Assembly (NCBI GenBank): GCA_016195965.1
Contig: JACPYR010000017.1
Span: 28,134 to 92,133 of the forward strand
Reading direction: 5' to 3'
DNA: 64,000 nucleotides
Source: Nitrosomonadales bacterium
GTDB taxonomy: Bacteria > Pseudomonadota > Gammaproteobacteria > Burkholderiales > Gallionellaceae
The notes under the pieces are model-generated. The model was not told the DNA's origin. It ran no database searches and worked only from the letters and a program-made list of their open reading frames with translations. The first letter of the stretch is position 1. Every line of letters starts with the position of its first letter. Position numbers and translations under genes: made by a program. Below are positions 37,583-46,131 of this stretch, in pieces.

Positions 37583-38857
37583 ATGGCAATGCGTATGTTG
37601 CAAGGCGTGGCGGGGTTGCTGTTGCTGGCCCAGATTTCAGTGGCTAGTGCCGTGTTGAATATTGAAATCATCGGTGCGGGCGAACACCAGATACCGGTGG
37701 CCATCGTGCCGTTTGGCGGGGATGACAAGCTTGCGCAGGCGATCAACGAAGTGGTGGTGGGCGATTTGCAGCGTAGCGGGCTGTTCCGGATGGTGGACAC
37801 GACTGGAAAGACGCCCCATGAATTATCCGAGGTGAGTTATCCGGACTGGCAGGTGCGCGGCGCGGATGCGTTGGCGATAGGCACGGTCGCGACGCTGGCC
37901 AATGGCCGTATCGAAGTGCGCTTCCGCTTGCTGGATGTGGTCAAGCAGGCCGAGCTGGTCGGCCAATTGGTCGCGGCGAATGGTGAGCAGATGCGCGCAG
38001 TGGGACATCGTGTCGCCGATTTGATCTATGAGAAGCTAACCGGCGACACGGGAGTGTTCAGCACGCGTATCGCCTATGTGAACCGGCAAGGGCAAAAATT
38101 TAGCCTGCTGGTGGCGGATAGCGATGGATATAACGAACAAACCGTGCTTGCGCAAAACGAGCCCATCATGTCTCCCTCATGGTCGCCGGATGGCAGCCAT
38201 CTGGCCTATGTGAGCTTCGAGTCGGGACGCGCGTGCGTTTATGTGCAATCGCTGTATACCAACCAGCGTATGCTGGTGGCCAATTTTCGCGGAAGCAACA
38301 GTGCGCCGGCCTGGTCGCCGGACGGCAAGCTGCTGGCGATTGTGCTGACGCGCGACGGCAGTTCGCAGATTTATTTGATCAAACCGGATGGTAGCGGCTT
38401 GCGCCGCTTGACGACCAGCGGGGCGATCGATACCGAGCAGAATTTTTCGCCGGATGGGCAAACCTTGTTGTTTACCTCGGATCGCGGCGGCAGCGCGCAA
38501 ATCTACAGCATGCCGGTGAGCGGCGGAAATGCGCAGCGCGTGACCTTCGGCGAGGGTAATAATTTTTCACCGCGCTATAGCCCGGATGGCAAAGGGTTTA
38601 CCTATACGCATTTCGTACGGGGAAAATTTTATATCGCCGTGCAAGATATCCAGAATGGGCAGGTGGAAATCCTGACGGCTGGAGGATGGGAGAAAAAGCC
38701 CAGTTTTGCGCCCAACGGGAAACTCATCCTGTTTGCCAGCGAGGCGCGCGGTCGTGGTATATTGGCGACCGTGTCCAGCGATGGGCGTGTGCAGCAACAT
38801 ATGTTTACGCAAAGCGGCGATGCGCGTGAGCCGGTGTGGGGACCACATCTACAATAA
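37583..38857 (+). CDS. tolB: Tol-Pal system beta-propeller protein TolB
   Basis: The 424-aa periplasmic protein has a signal peptide (VAGLLLLAQISVASA), an N-terminal alpha/beta domain, and six propeller repeats of the form WSPDGSHLAYVSFESG / FSPDGQTLLFTSDRGG. AGAGGG precedes the ATG. It binds Pal and TolA. Confidence 0.97.
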   Translation: MAMRMLQGVAGLLLLAQISVASAVLNIEIIGAGEHQIPVAIVPFGGDDKLAQAINEVVVGDLQRSGLFRMVDTTGKTPHELSEVSYPDWQVRGADALAIGTVATLANGRIEVRFRLLDVVKQAELVGQLVAANGEQMRAVGHRVADLIYEKLTGDTGVFSTRIAYVNRQGQKFSLLVADSDGYNEQTVLAQNEPIMSPSWSPDGSHLAYVSFESGRACVYVQSLYTNQRMLVANFRGSNSAPAWSPDGKLLAIVLTRDGSSQIYLIKPDGSGLRRLTTSGAIDTEQNFSPDGQTLLFTSDRGGSAQIYSMPVSGGNAQRVTFGEGNNFSPRYSPDGKGFTYTHFVRGKFYIAVQDIQNGQVEILTAGGWEKKPSFAPNGKLILFASEARGRGILATVSSDGRVQQHMFTQSGDAREPVWGPHLQ

Positions 38858-38877
38858 CTTAGCTATGGAGGAATGAC

Positions 38878-39417
38878 ATGAAGAAACTCGTTATCGGTTT
38901 GGTGCTGGTGAATTTGCTCGCGGCCTGTGCCAGCGAAAAGCCGAAGGAAACTCAAGTTGCGGCTCCTGCCCCCGCTCCTGTAGCTGAGGCTCCAGCTCCA
39001 GCTCCCGTTGTCGTTGAGGCAGCACCCGCTCCTGCGCCCGTAGCAACACCGGTAGTCGAGACAGATCCATTGAATGACCCGGCCAATATTCTGGCCAAAC
39101 GCAGTGTCTATTATCCGTTCGACGTTTCGGCAGTGCAGGAAGCCGACAAGCCTATCGTCGCCGCGCATGCTAAATATTTGAGCGAGCATTCCGACCGTAA
39201 AGTGCGCATCGAAGGCAATGCCGACGAACGCGGCAGCAACGAATACAACCTGGCGCTTGGCCAGCGTCGTGCGGATAGCGTGAAGAAAATGCTGGAATTG
39301 GGCGGTGCAAAGTCCGGTCAAATTGAAACCATCAGCTATGGCGAAGAAAAGCCCAAGGCGACCGGCCATGACGAGTCTGCCTGGTCGCAGAATCGCCGTA
39401 GCGACATAAAGTATTAA
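38878..39417 (+). CDS. pal: Peptidoglycan-associated lipoprotein Pal
   Basis: The 179-aa protein has signal peptide and lipobox LLAAC, an Ala/Pro-rich linker, and a C-terminal OmpA-like domain with the peptidoglycan-binding pattern KVRIEGNADERGSNEYNLAL and GQRRADSVK. GGAGG precedes the ATG. It ends the intact part of the tol-pal operon. Confidence 0.97.
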   Translation: MKKLVIGLVLVNLLAACASEKPKETQVAAPAPAPVAEAPAPAPVVVEAAPAPAPVATPVVETDPLNDPANILAKRSVYYPFDVSAVQEADKPIVAAHAKYLSEHSDRKVRIEGNADERGSNEYNLALGQRRADSVKKMLELGGAKSGQIETISYGEEKPKATGHDESAWSQNRRSDIKY

Positions 39418-39424
39418 GCCATCA

Positions 39425-40312
39425 ATGAAGCACGCGCTCTTATTGCTGGGCCTGTGCCTCGCCGTTCCTGCGCAAGCGGGATTGCTGGAGGACGACGAGG
39501 CCCGCAGGCAAATCCAGCAGCTTGATGCGCGTGTGCAAAAGCTGGCGGATGAAACTCATGTGCGCAAGCTGGAGGAGGCGCTTAAGCAGCAAACCAAATC
39601 CATGCTGGACCTGCAGGGCCAGATTGAAGCGTTGAACACGGAAATTCGCAAATTGCGCGGGCAGAATGAAGAAATAGCGCATGGTTTGCTGGATGCTGAA
39701 AAGCGTCAAAAAGATTTTTACGTGGATCTGGATACGCGCGTGCGCCATTTTGAAGCTGCCGAAGAGGCCGCTAAAGAGGCTGCGGCCAAAGAAGCGGCAG
39801 CCAGGGAAGTTGCAGTCAAAGAGGCTACCGCCGCAGCGGCTAAGGCCCCTCCTCCTGCACCGCCCGCCCCGATTGATCCTTCTGACCCGGCGCCAGAAAA
39901 TCGCGCCTTTGAATCTGCCTATGCCTTGTTCAAGGCCGACAATTATGCGAATGCGGCCAAGGCCTTCCAGGAATTCCTGAAGAAATATCCGGATTCGGTG
40001 CATGTGCACAACGCGGTTTATTGGCTGGGTAACGCTCAATTTGCGTTGAAGGATTACAAGGCCGCGCTGGGCTCCTATCAGGCAGGGCGAGACCAGTCGC
40101 GTCGGCCTGCCCACGGTATTTATACGCCTGACCGGTTGTCCGTTGCGCTGCACCTATTGCGACACGACATACGCATTCACCGGCGGGCAAAATATGAGTC
40201 TGGAAGACATTCTCCAGCGGGTTGCCGAATATGGGCCGCGCTATGTGACGGTTACCGGAGGGGAGCCATTGGCGCAAAAAAATTCCCTGCTGTTGTTGAA
40301 CGCCTTATGTGA
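39425..40312 (+). pseudogene. cpoB: CpoB/YbgF, C-terminally truncated by a deletion into queE
   Basis: CpoB coordinates peptidoglycan synthesis with Tol-Pal constriction. The signal peptide (LLLGLCLAVPAQA), the trimeric coiled coil (about 25-110), an Ala/Glu linker and the first TPR (FESAYALFKADNYANAAKAF; VYWLGNAQFALKDYKAALGS) are intact. After about residue 217 the sequence becomes queE DNA read in the wrong frame, giving about 75 meaningless residues to the stop. The remaining TPRs are missing. A truncated protein may still be made. Confidence 0.8.
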
Positions 40313-40685
40313 TGCCGGTTATGAAGTGTCTCTGGAGACTGGCGGGGCGCTGGATATCAGCGGTGTGGATGAGCGGGTGATGTGCGTGGTAGACATTAAA
40401 ACCCCGGCATCCGGGGAGTTGGAAAAAAATCGCTGGGAGAATCTGGCCTTGTTGAGCCGGCACGACGAAATTAAATTCGTGTTGTGCGATGAGAGCGATT
40501 ACCAATGGGCAAAGCAAATCCTGCAGCAATACAGCCTCACCGAGAAATGCGCGGTGCTATTTTCACCCGCGCATGGCACGCTGGACGCCACGCACCTGGC
40601 CGACTGGATATTGCGCGACCGCCTGCCGGTGCGTTTGCAGGTCCAGTTGCATAAACTGCTATGGAACAACGCGCCGGGACACTGA
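40083..40685 (+). pseudogene. queE: 7-carboxy-7-deazaguanine synthase QueE, N-terminus lost
   Basis: QueE is a radical SAM enzyme of queuosine synthesis. The frame carries GETSRVGLPTVFIRLTGC, then the cluster motif CPLRCTYC, TGGEPL and the C-terminal [11 protein letters not shown]. The first ~12-15 residues of the family and any usual start codon are missing: upstream codons stop at 40047, and the sequence before 40083 is cpoB. A TTG at 40143 would begin after the first part of the cluster loop. The cluster cysteines survive, but expression is doubtful. It would be translated with queC (TGATG). Confidence 0.8.
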
Positions 40686-41383
40686 TGATGAAAAATGCGG
40701 TGGTGTTGTTATCTGGCGGAATGGATTCCGCGACGGTGCTGGCGATGGCGCGTGCCCGGCATTTCACGTGTTATGCGTTGAGCGTCGATTATGGGCAGCG
40801 CCATCATGCCGAATTGGCCGCCGCGCAACGCGTGGCGAAAATGCTCGGGGCGCATGAGCACCGCGTGGTGCACATCGACCTGACCGGTTTCGGCGGTTCG
40901 GCGCTGACGGATAGCAGTATCGCGGTGTCGCAACAGCCCACCGAGGGTATCCCGCTGACTTATGTTCCGGCGCGCAACACCATCATGCTGTCGCTGGCCC
41001 TGGCGTGGGCCGAGGTGTTGCAAGCTCAGGATATTTTTATCGGTGTGAATGCGGTGGATTATTCGGGCTATCCCGATTGTCGCCCGGCTTATATCGAGGC
41101 TTTTGAACGTATGGCCAATCTTGCCACCAGAGCGGCCGTGGAAGGATGCCGGCTTACCGTGCATGCACCGTTGATGCATTTGTCCAAAGCGGAAATTATC
41201 CGGCAAGGCGATTTGTTGGGCGTGGATTTTGCGCAGACCGTTTCCTGCTATCAGGCGGATGAGGCGGGGCGTGCTTGTGGCGTATGCGATTCCTGCAGGT
41301 TGCGCCGCGCAGGATTTGCCGCCGCAGGGGTCGATGACCCGACGATATATGGCGGCTTAACGAGGCAAGCCGCCAAAAAATAA
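40685..41383 (+). CDS. queC: 7-cyano-7-deazaguanine synthase QueC
   Basis: QueC makes preQ0 from CDG, ammonia and ATP. The 232-aa protein has the PP-loop [28 protein letters not shown], and the zinc site C-x(8)-CGVCDSC at the C-terminus. Its start overlaps the queE stop (TGATG); a second ATG lies directly after. Queuosine synthesis depends on both queE and queC, so loss of queE would leave it isolated. Confidence 0.95.
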   Translation: MMKNAVVLLSGGMDSATVLAMARARHFTCYALSVDYGQRHHAELAAAQRVAKMLGAHEHRVVHIDLTGFGGSALTDSSIAVSQQPTEGIPLTYVPARNTIMLSLALAWAEVLQAQDIFIGVNAVDYSGYPDCRPAYIEAFERMANLATRAAVEGCRLTVHAPLMHLSKAEIIRQGDLLGVDFAQTVSCYQADEAGRACGVCDSCRLRRAGFAAAGVDDPTIYGGLTRQAAKK

Positions 41384-41401
41384 TATTTAGAATATTTTGC
41401 G

Positions 41402-41429
41402 TTGACAGGGTGGTCTAAATCCGTATAAT
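41402..41429 (+). promoter_or_regulatory. Sigma-70 promoter of the tRNA-Lys/tRNA-Thr unit
   Basis: Consensus TTGACA (41402-41407) and TATAAT (41424-41429) are 16 nt apart, followed by the GC-rich discriminator TCGCGC typical of stringently controlled stable-RNA promoters. Expected start point near 41436, about 11 nt before tRNA-Lys. Confidence 0.9.
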
Positions 41430-41446
41430 TCGCGCTCCTTTGCGAG

Positions 41447-41522
41447 GGGTCGTTAGCTCAGCCGGTAGAGCAGCGGACTTTTAATCCGTTGGTCGCGTGT
41501 TCGAATCACGCACGACCCACCA
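41447..41522 (+). tRNA. tRNA-Lys (anticodon TTT)
   Basis: Acceptor GGGTCGT/ACGACCC, D arm with AGCCGGTAGA, anticodon loop CTTTTAA (anticodon TTT), T loop TTCGAAT, discriminator A and encoded CCA. Confidence 0.96.
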
Positions 41523-41548
41523 GTTGCAAAAGAGTGCTTTTGTTTCAT

Positions 41549-41624
41549 GCCGCTTTAGCTCAGTTGGTAGAGCAACCGCCTTGTAAGCGGTAGGTCGACA
41601 GTTCGAGTCCGTCAAGCGGCACCA
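41549..41624 (+). tRNA. tRNA-Thr (anticodon TGT)
   Basis: Acceptor GCCGCTT/AAGCGGC, D loop AGTTGGTAGA, anticodon stem ACCGC/GCGGT with loop CTTGTAA (anticodon TGT), T arm with TTCGAGT, discriminator A and encoded CCA. Same transcript as tRNA-Lys, 26 nt downstream. Confidence 0.94.
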
Positions 41625-41631
41625 ATACCCG

Positions 41632-41660
41632 AAAGGCCTGCAGATATGCAGGCCTTTTTT
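41632..41660 (+). terminator. Intrinsic terminator of the tRNA unit
   Basis: AAAGGCCTGCA and TGCAGGCCTTT form an 11-bp stem with loop GATA, followed by TTTTTT. Confidence 0.9.
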
Positions 41661-41873
41661 CATGCGATTTCTCCTTGTGGGGACCATCGCTTTTGTCTAG
41701 CCAGTAAAACCGATCCGGCAGCAGCGCATTGTTTTCGCTTATTGACCATTGGACTGTAATGGCGAAGCTTGCGACAATATAGCTGTGGTGGGCGAAGACG
41801 GATACAGGTGGCGCAGGTGAGGCAGATTGAAATCTGCAACCGCTGCAGATCATTCAATTTCGAGGAGGTCATG

Positions 41874-42437
41874 ATGAAGAGTATTTTTGTTGCGGTATCT
41901 ATACTGGTCCTTGGGCTGTCCTTAAGCGCCTGCGTGAGTTTTACTTATAAGCCACAGCCGTACAAGGTTGCCGCAGAAAATACCGAGGCGTTAAAGAAAA
42001 GCGGAGCGGGAAGATTTGTCGATGTAGGCCCGTTTACGAAAACGATAGAGATTAACAATAGCTGCCATATAGTCGGGGGCGTTATTGAGAAACCTGAATA
42101 TGGCTTTGAAGGCTATATTCAGAAGGCGCTGACCGAGGAATTGAAGCGTGCGGACATGTTTAACAACACAACGCCGAAAATTACGCTCACCGGATCGGTT
42201 GAGAAACTATCGCTGACCACGTTGCGCATGGTTTATACCAGCAGCTGGGATATCGGGGTGCGCCTGACGTCGTCGAACGGGAAATCGTTTTATATCACCC
42301 AGCATTATGACTTTAACGCCGGGGAGAATTTCTTACCGGATTGCCAGATGATGGCAGACCACTATATGTTTGCCGTTCAGAAAACGCTCGGAAAGCTAAT
42401 CAATGCTCCTGAATTCCAGTCGCTCGTCACCCCATAG
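41874..42437 (+). CDS. Predicted lipoprotein, 187 aa
   Basis: The signal peptide MKSIFVAVSILVLGLSLSAC ends in a lipobox (LSAC). The mature part has no family I can name but looks like beta-rich envelope proteins (TKTIEINNSCHIVGGVIEKP; SSWDIGVRLTSSNGKSFYI). Cysteines in NSCHIV and PDCQMM could form a disulfide. AGGAGG lies 5 nt before the chosen ATG; the ATG directly upstream is too close. It stands alone between the tRNA unit and sucC. Confidence 0.75.
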   Translation: MKSIFVAVSILVLGLSLSACVSFTYKPQPYKVAAENTEALKKSGAGRFVDVGPFTKTIEINNSCHIVGGVIEKPEYGFEGYIQKALTEELKRADMFNNTTPKITLTGSVEKLSLTTLRMVYTSSWDIGVRLTSSNGKSFYITQHYDFNAGENFLPDCQMMADHYMFAVQKTLGKLINAPEFQSLVTP

Positions 42438-42599
42438 TCTGAGCGCCTGCTTGAATATCTATTGCAAACGGGGGGCAGTTTGAAATTGGAACAATTGAGA
42501 TTGCTGCCGCACAAATTTCCGTTTATCCGCTAATAATTCGGTAAGATTGCATCTGTGCCGCGCATTGCGGCACTTGTTTCGTTCAGGCGATCAAATATT

Positions 42600-43766
42600 A
42601 TGAAAATTCACGAATATCAGGGTAAGGAAATTCTGCGCCAGTTCGGTGTGCCGACTCCGCGCGGGACAGCCTGCTTCAGCGTTGATGAGGCGGTAGCAGC
42701 GGCTCGGCAACTCGGCGGCTCGGTGTGGGTGGTGAAGGCGCAGATTCATGCGGGCGGGCGCGGCAAGAGTGGCGGGGTCAAGGTGGCGAAGTCGCTCGAT
42801 GAGGTGCGCAGCGCCGCGCAGCAAATATTGGGCATGCAGCTGGTGACGCACCAAACCGGCAAAGAAGGCCAGAAGGTGCGGCGCTTGTTGATCGAAGAAG
42901 GGGCGCAAATCAGCAAGGAATTCTATCTCGGCATGGTGATAGACCGCAGCAAACAGCGCGTGGCCTTGATGGCTTCGAGCGAAGGCGGCATGGATATCGA
43001 GGAAGTCGCCGCGCATACGCCGGAGAAAATCCATAAGCTGTGGGTTGATCCGGCGGCTGGGTTGACTGGAGCCGAAGCCGATGAGATTGCACGCAAGATC
43101 GGTCTTCCTGCGGCTGCATTCGATCAGGCGCGCGCCGTGCTGCAAGGGCTGTATCGCGCGTTTGTCGAGAAGGATGCGATGCTGGCAGAGATCAATCCGC
43201 TGGTGCTGACCGGCGATGGCCGTGTGATCGCGCTGGATGCCAAATTCAACTTCGACAGCAACGCGCTGTACCGCCATCCCGAGGTTGTCGCCTATCGCGA
43301 CCTGGATGAAGAAGACCCGGCGGAAATCGAGGCTTCCAAATTCGATCTTTCCTATATCTCGCTCGACGGCGACATCGGCTGTCTGGTCAACGGCGCGGGG
43401 CTGGCGATGGCGACGATGGATATCATCAAGCTTTATGGCGGCAACCCGGCAAACTTTCTCGATGTGGGCGGCGGTGCGAGCAAAGAAAAAGTCACCGAGG
43501 CGTTCAAGCTGATGTTGAAAAATCCGAAATTGAAAGCGATTCTGGTCAATATCTTCGGCGGCATCATGAAGTGCGATGTGATCGCGGAAGGCGTGGTCGC
43601 GGCGGCCCGTGAAGTGCATCTGAGCGTGCCTCTGGTGGTGCGCCTGGAAGGCACCAATGTGGAGCTGGGAAAAAAAATTCTGGCCGAATCCGGTTTGCCG
43701 ATTATTTCCGGCAGTGACATGGCGGATGCGGCGCAAAAGGTTGTTGCCGCAGCAAAGGATATGTGA
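42600..43766 (+). CDS. sucC: Succinyl-CoA synthetase beta subunit
   Basis: The 388-aa ATP-grasp subunit of the TCA-cycle enzyme starts [16 protein letters not shown], with nucleotide-binding [13 protein letters not shown], metal ligands around EINPLVLT, and the CoA/phosphate contact [14 protein letters not shown]. Stop overlaps sucD start. The 162-nt leader shows no clear motif. Confidence 0.97.
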   Translation: MKIHEYQGKEILRQFGVPTPRGTACFSVDEAVAAARQLGGSVWVVKAQIHAGGRGKSGGVKVAKSLDEVRSAAQQILGMQLVTHQTGKEGQKVRRLLIEEGAQISKEFYLGMVIDRSKQRVALMASSEGGMDIEEVAAHTPEKIHKLWVDPAAGLTGAEADEIARKIGLPAAAFDQARAVLQGLYRAFVEKDAMLAEINPLVLTGDGRVIALDAKFNFDSNALYRHPEVVAYRDLDEEDPAEIEASKFDLSYISLDGDIGCLVNGAGLAMATMDIIKLYGGNPANFLDVGGGASKEKVTEAFKLMLKNPKLKAILVNIFGGIMKCDVIAEGVVAAAREVHLSVPLVVRLEGTNVELGKKILAESGLPIISGSDMADAAQKVVAAAKDM

Positions 43767-44650
43767 TGTCTATACTGATTAACAAAAACACAAAAGTAAT
43801 GACTCAGGGTATGACTGGCAAGGTCGGCCAGTTCCATACGGTCAATTGCAAGGCTTACGCGAATGGCGCGAATTGTTTCGTCGCCGGAGTGAACCCGAAA
43901 AAAGCCGGGGAATTGTTCGAGGATATTCCGGTATACGCCTCGGTGCGCGATGCCAAGGAAGCGACCGGAGCCACGGTATCGGTGATCTACGTGCCGCCCT
44001 CGGGTGCGGCAGCGGCGATAGACGAAGCGGTCGAGGCCGATCTGGACCTGGTTATTTGCATCACCGAGGGCATTCCGGTGCACGACATGTTGCGTACCCG
44101 ATACAAGATGCGGGGTAAGCGCACGGTGTTGATCGGGCCGAATTGTCCCGGGCTGATCACGCCGGACGAGATCAAGATCGGCATCATGCCGGGGCATATT
44201 CATCGCAAGGGGCGAATCGGCGTGGTGTCACGTTCCGGGACGCTCACCTATGAGGCGGTCGGACAGCTGACTGCGCTGGGCCTGGGGCAGTCATCGTGTG
44301 TCGGCATAGGCGGTGATCCGATCAATGGGCTGAAGCATCTGGATGTGATGAGGTTGTTCAATGACGACCCGGATACCGATGCGGTGATCATGGTCGGCGA
44401 GATCGGCGGCAGCGATGAAGAAGAGTGCGCGCGCTGGATCAAGGGCAATATGAAAAAACCGGTGGTCGGCTTCATCGCGGGCATCACCGCCCCGCCCGGC
44501 AAGCGCATGGGTCACGCGGGCGCGATCATCTCCGGCGGCCAGGGTGGCGCCGAGGATAAGCTCGCGGTGATGGAGGAGTGCGGCATCCATATCACGCGCA
44601 ATCCGGCGGAGATGGGGCGTGTGATGCAAAAAGTCCTGAAGGTTTGCTGA
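43766..44650 (+). CDS. sucD: Succinyl-CoA synthetase alpha subunit
   Basis: The 294-aa subunit has the CoA-binding Rossmann part ([13 protein letters not shown]) and the phosphorylated active-site histidine in [18 protein letters not shown]. It uses the ATG overlapping the sucC stop (TGATG) and overlaps the next gene the same way. Confidence 0.97.
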   Translation: MSILINKNTKVMTQGMTGKVGQFHTVNCKAYANGANCFVAGVNPKKAGELFEDIPVYASVRDAKEATGATVSVIYVPPSGAAAAIDEAVEADLDLVICITEGIPVHDMLRTRYKMRGKRTVLIGPNCPGLITPDEIKIGIMPGHIHRKGRIGVVSRSGTLTYEAVGQLTALGLGQSSCVGIGGDPINGLKHLDVMRLFNDDPDTDAVIMVGEIGGSDEEECARWIKGNMKKPVVGFIAGITAPPGKRMGHAGAIISGGQGGAEDKLAVMEECGIHITRNPAEMGRVMQKVLKVC

Positions 44651-45405
44651 TGCTGGAAATGCTGGCCTCGGCCCAATTCTGGGTGGATGTATTGAAGATC
44701 ATCGTGATCGATCTGCTGCTCTCCGGCGACAACGCGGTGGTGATCGCGCTGGCGTGCCGCAACCTGCCGCAGCAGCAACGCAAAAAGGGAATATTATTTG
44801 GCGTGGCGGGGGCGATCGGTTTACGCATCGTGTTGACGTTCTTCGCGGTGAGTTTGCTGTCACTGCCTTATCTCAAACTGGTGGGTGCCGTGCTGTTGAT
44901 CTGGATCGGTATCAAGTTGATCCTGCCTGAAGATGAGCATGGCGAGGCTGATATTCGGGCGGAAACGCGGCTGTTCGGTGCGGTCAAGACGATCATCATT
45001 GCCGATTTCGTGATGAGTCTGGATAACGTGCTGGGTGTGGCGGCAGCGGCCAAGGGCAATGCGTTGTTGCTGGTATTTGGCCTGCTGGTCAGCATCCCTA
45101 TGATCGCCTGGAGCAGCCAGTTGGTGCTCAAGTTGATCGACAGATTTTCCTGGGTTATTTATGCAGGGGGCGCGCTGTTGGGCTACGTGGCGGGTGAGAT
45201 GCTGGTGAGCGAGGCGTTGCTCAAGTCCCTGGTGGAGTCGCAGCATTATCTGCACTGGCTGGTGCCCGCTGCGTGCGCCCTCTTGGTGCTGGCGATGGGC
45301 TGGTGGTTGGCGATGCGCAAGGCGGTGTCCGTCAAGGCAGTCGATCTGGTGGATGCGACGGTGACGGTCAAGTCGAATAACGAGGCGGAAGGGGGGCGGC
45401 GATGA
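44650..45405 (+). CDS. TerC-family integral membrane protein
   Basis: This 251-aa protein has about seven membrane helices and the TerC hallmark acidic motifs DLLLSGDNAVVIALA and DFVMSLDNVLGVAAAAKGN. Family members (TerC, Alx, YjbE/YkoY) act in metal, often manganese, export or membrane-protein metalation. It is coupled to sucD by TGATG and to the UspA gene by ATGA. Confidence 0.9.
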   Translation: MLEMLASAQFWVDVLKIIVIDLLLSGDNAVVIALACRNLPQQQRKKGILFGVAGAIGLRIVLTFFAVSLLSLPYLKLVGAVLLIWIGIKLILPEDEHGEADIRAETRLFGAVKTIIIADFVMSLDNVLGVAAAAKGNALLLVFGLLVSIPMIAWSSQLVLKLIDRFSWVIYAGGALLGYVAGEMLVSEALLKSLVESQHYLHWLVPAACALLVLAMGWWLAMRKAVSVKAVDLVDATVTVKSNNEAEGGRR

Positions 45406-45827
45406 AAATATTGATTCCGGTGGATGGCTCGGCCAATGCGCAACGCGCGGTGGACTATGTGATCGCATATATCCCTGCGCTGAAGGAGTTACCGCAGCTG
45501 TTGCTGTTGAACGTGCAGTGGAATGTGGCGACGGCTAACGTCAAACTGTTCATCGACCAGAAGACCATAGATGACTATTACCGTGAGCAGGGGGCGGCTG
45601 CGCTGGCATCGGCGCGCGCCGCGCTGGATGTCGCCGCGCTGCCTTATCAGTATCACATCAGCATCGGTACGCCGGCAGAGGCGATCACGCAATATGTCAA
45701 CGAGCAGAAAGTGGACCAGGTCGTGATGGGCAGACAAGGTCAGGGAGGCTTGCAATCGTTGTTGCTGGGCTCGGTGGTGAACAAAGTGCTGCACCTGACG
45801 AACTGTCCGATAGTGCTGATCAAATAA
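45402..45827 (+). CDS. uspA: Universal stress protein A family protein
   Basis: The 141-aa protein starts MKILIPVDGSANAQRAVDYV and ends with the ATP-binding motif GRQGQGGLQSLLLGSVVNKV (G-2x-G-9x-G-S). Single-domain Usp of normal length. Last gene of the sucC-sucD-terC-uspA series. Confidence 0.92.
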   Translation: MKILIPVDGSANAQRAVDYVIAYIPALKELPQLLLLNVQWNVATANVKLFIDQKTIDDYYREQGAAALASARAALDVAALPYQYHISIGTPAEAITQYVNEQKVDQVVMGRQGQGGLQSLLLGSVVNKVLHLTNCPIVLIK

Positions 45828-45832
45828 CATTA

Positions 45833-45982
45833 GGGCACTTCTAAAAATTCAGAGTTCGCCCAAATACAAGGCGTGGGAAAAATTTTGCCGCAATTTCTTG
45901 CTTACATATCAAATATATGTGGCGCGGCAAAATTTTTCCCACGCCTTGTATTTGGGCGAACTCTGAATTTTTAGAAGTGCCC
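45833..45982. mobile_element. 150-bp MITE with perfect 59-bp inverted repeats and ATTA target duplication
   Basis: Arms 45833-45891 and 45924-45982 are exact reverse complements, beginning GGGCACTTCTAAAAATTCAG. The 32-nt centre is itself partly palindromic (ACATAT/ATATGT). ATTA flanks both sides (45829-45832 and 45983-45986). It carries no gene and must have been moved by a transposase acting in trans. It sits after the uspA stop and about 150 nt before the kinase start. Confidence 0.9.
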
Positions 45983-46131
45983 ATTAACGCATCCAATCCA
46001 GCAGTCCAGCTTTGGATAAATCCCAATAAATTTAAAGGATTGTGGTGCATTGTTGTGAAATATATTAATATCCATGTCATAACTTGTTCGGCATCATGCA
46101 TTAAGCACGACGACAGTCATCAGGGGGTGGC

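Noticed and set aside
41481..41872. Overlapping minus-strand frames across the tRNA-Lys/tRNA-Thr region
   Set aside because: They are translations of tRNA genes and the terminator in antisense, a common false ORF in annotations.
42591..43736. 381-codon minus-strand frame opposite sucC
   Set aside because: Antisense of an unmistakable sucC; composition typical of a shadow frame.
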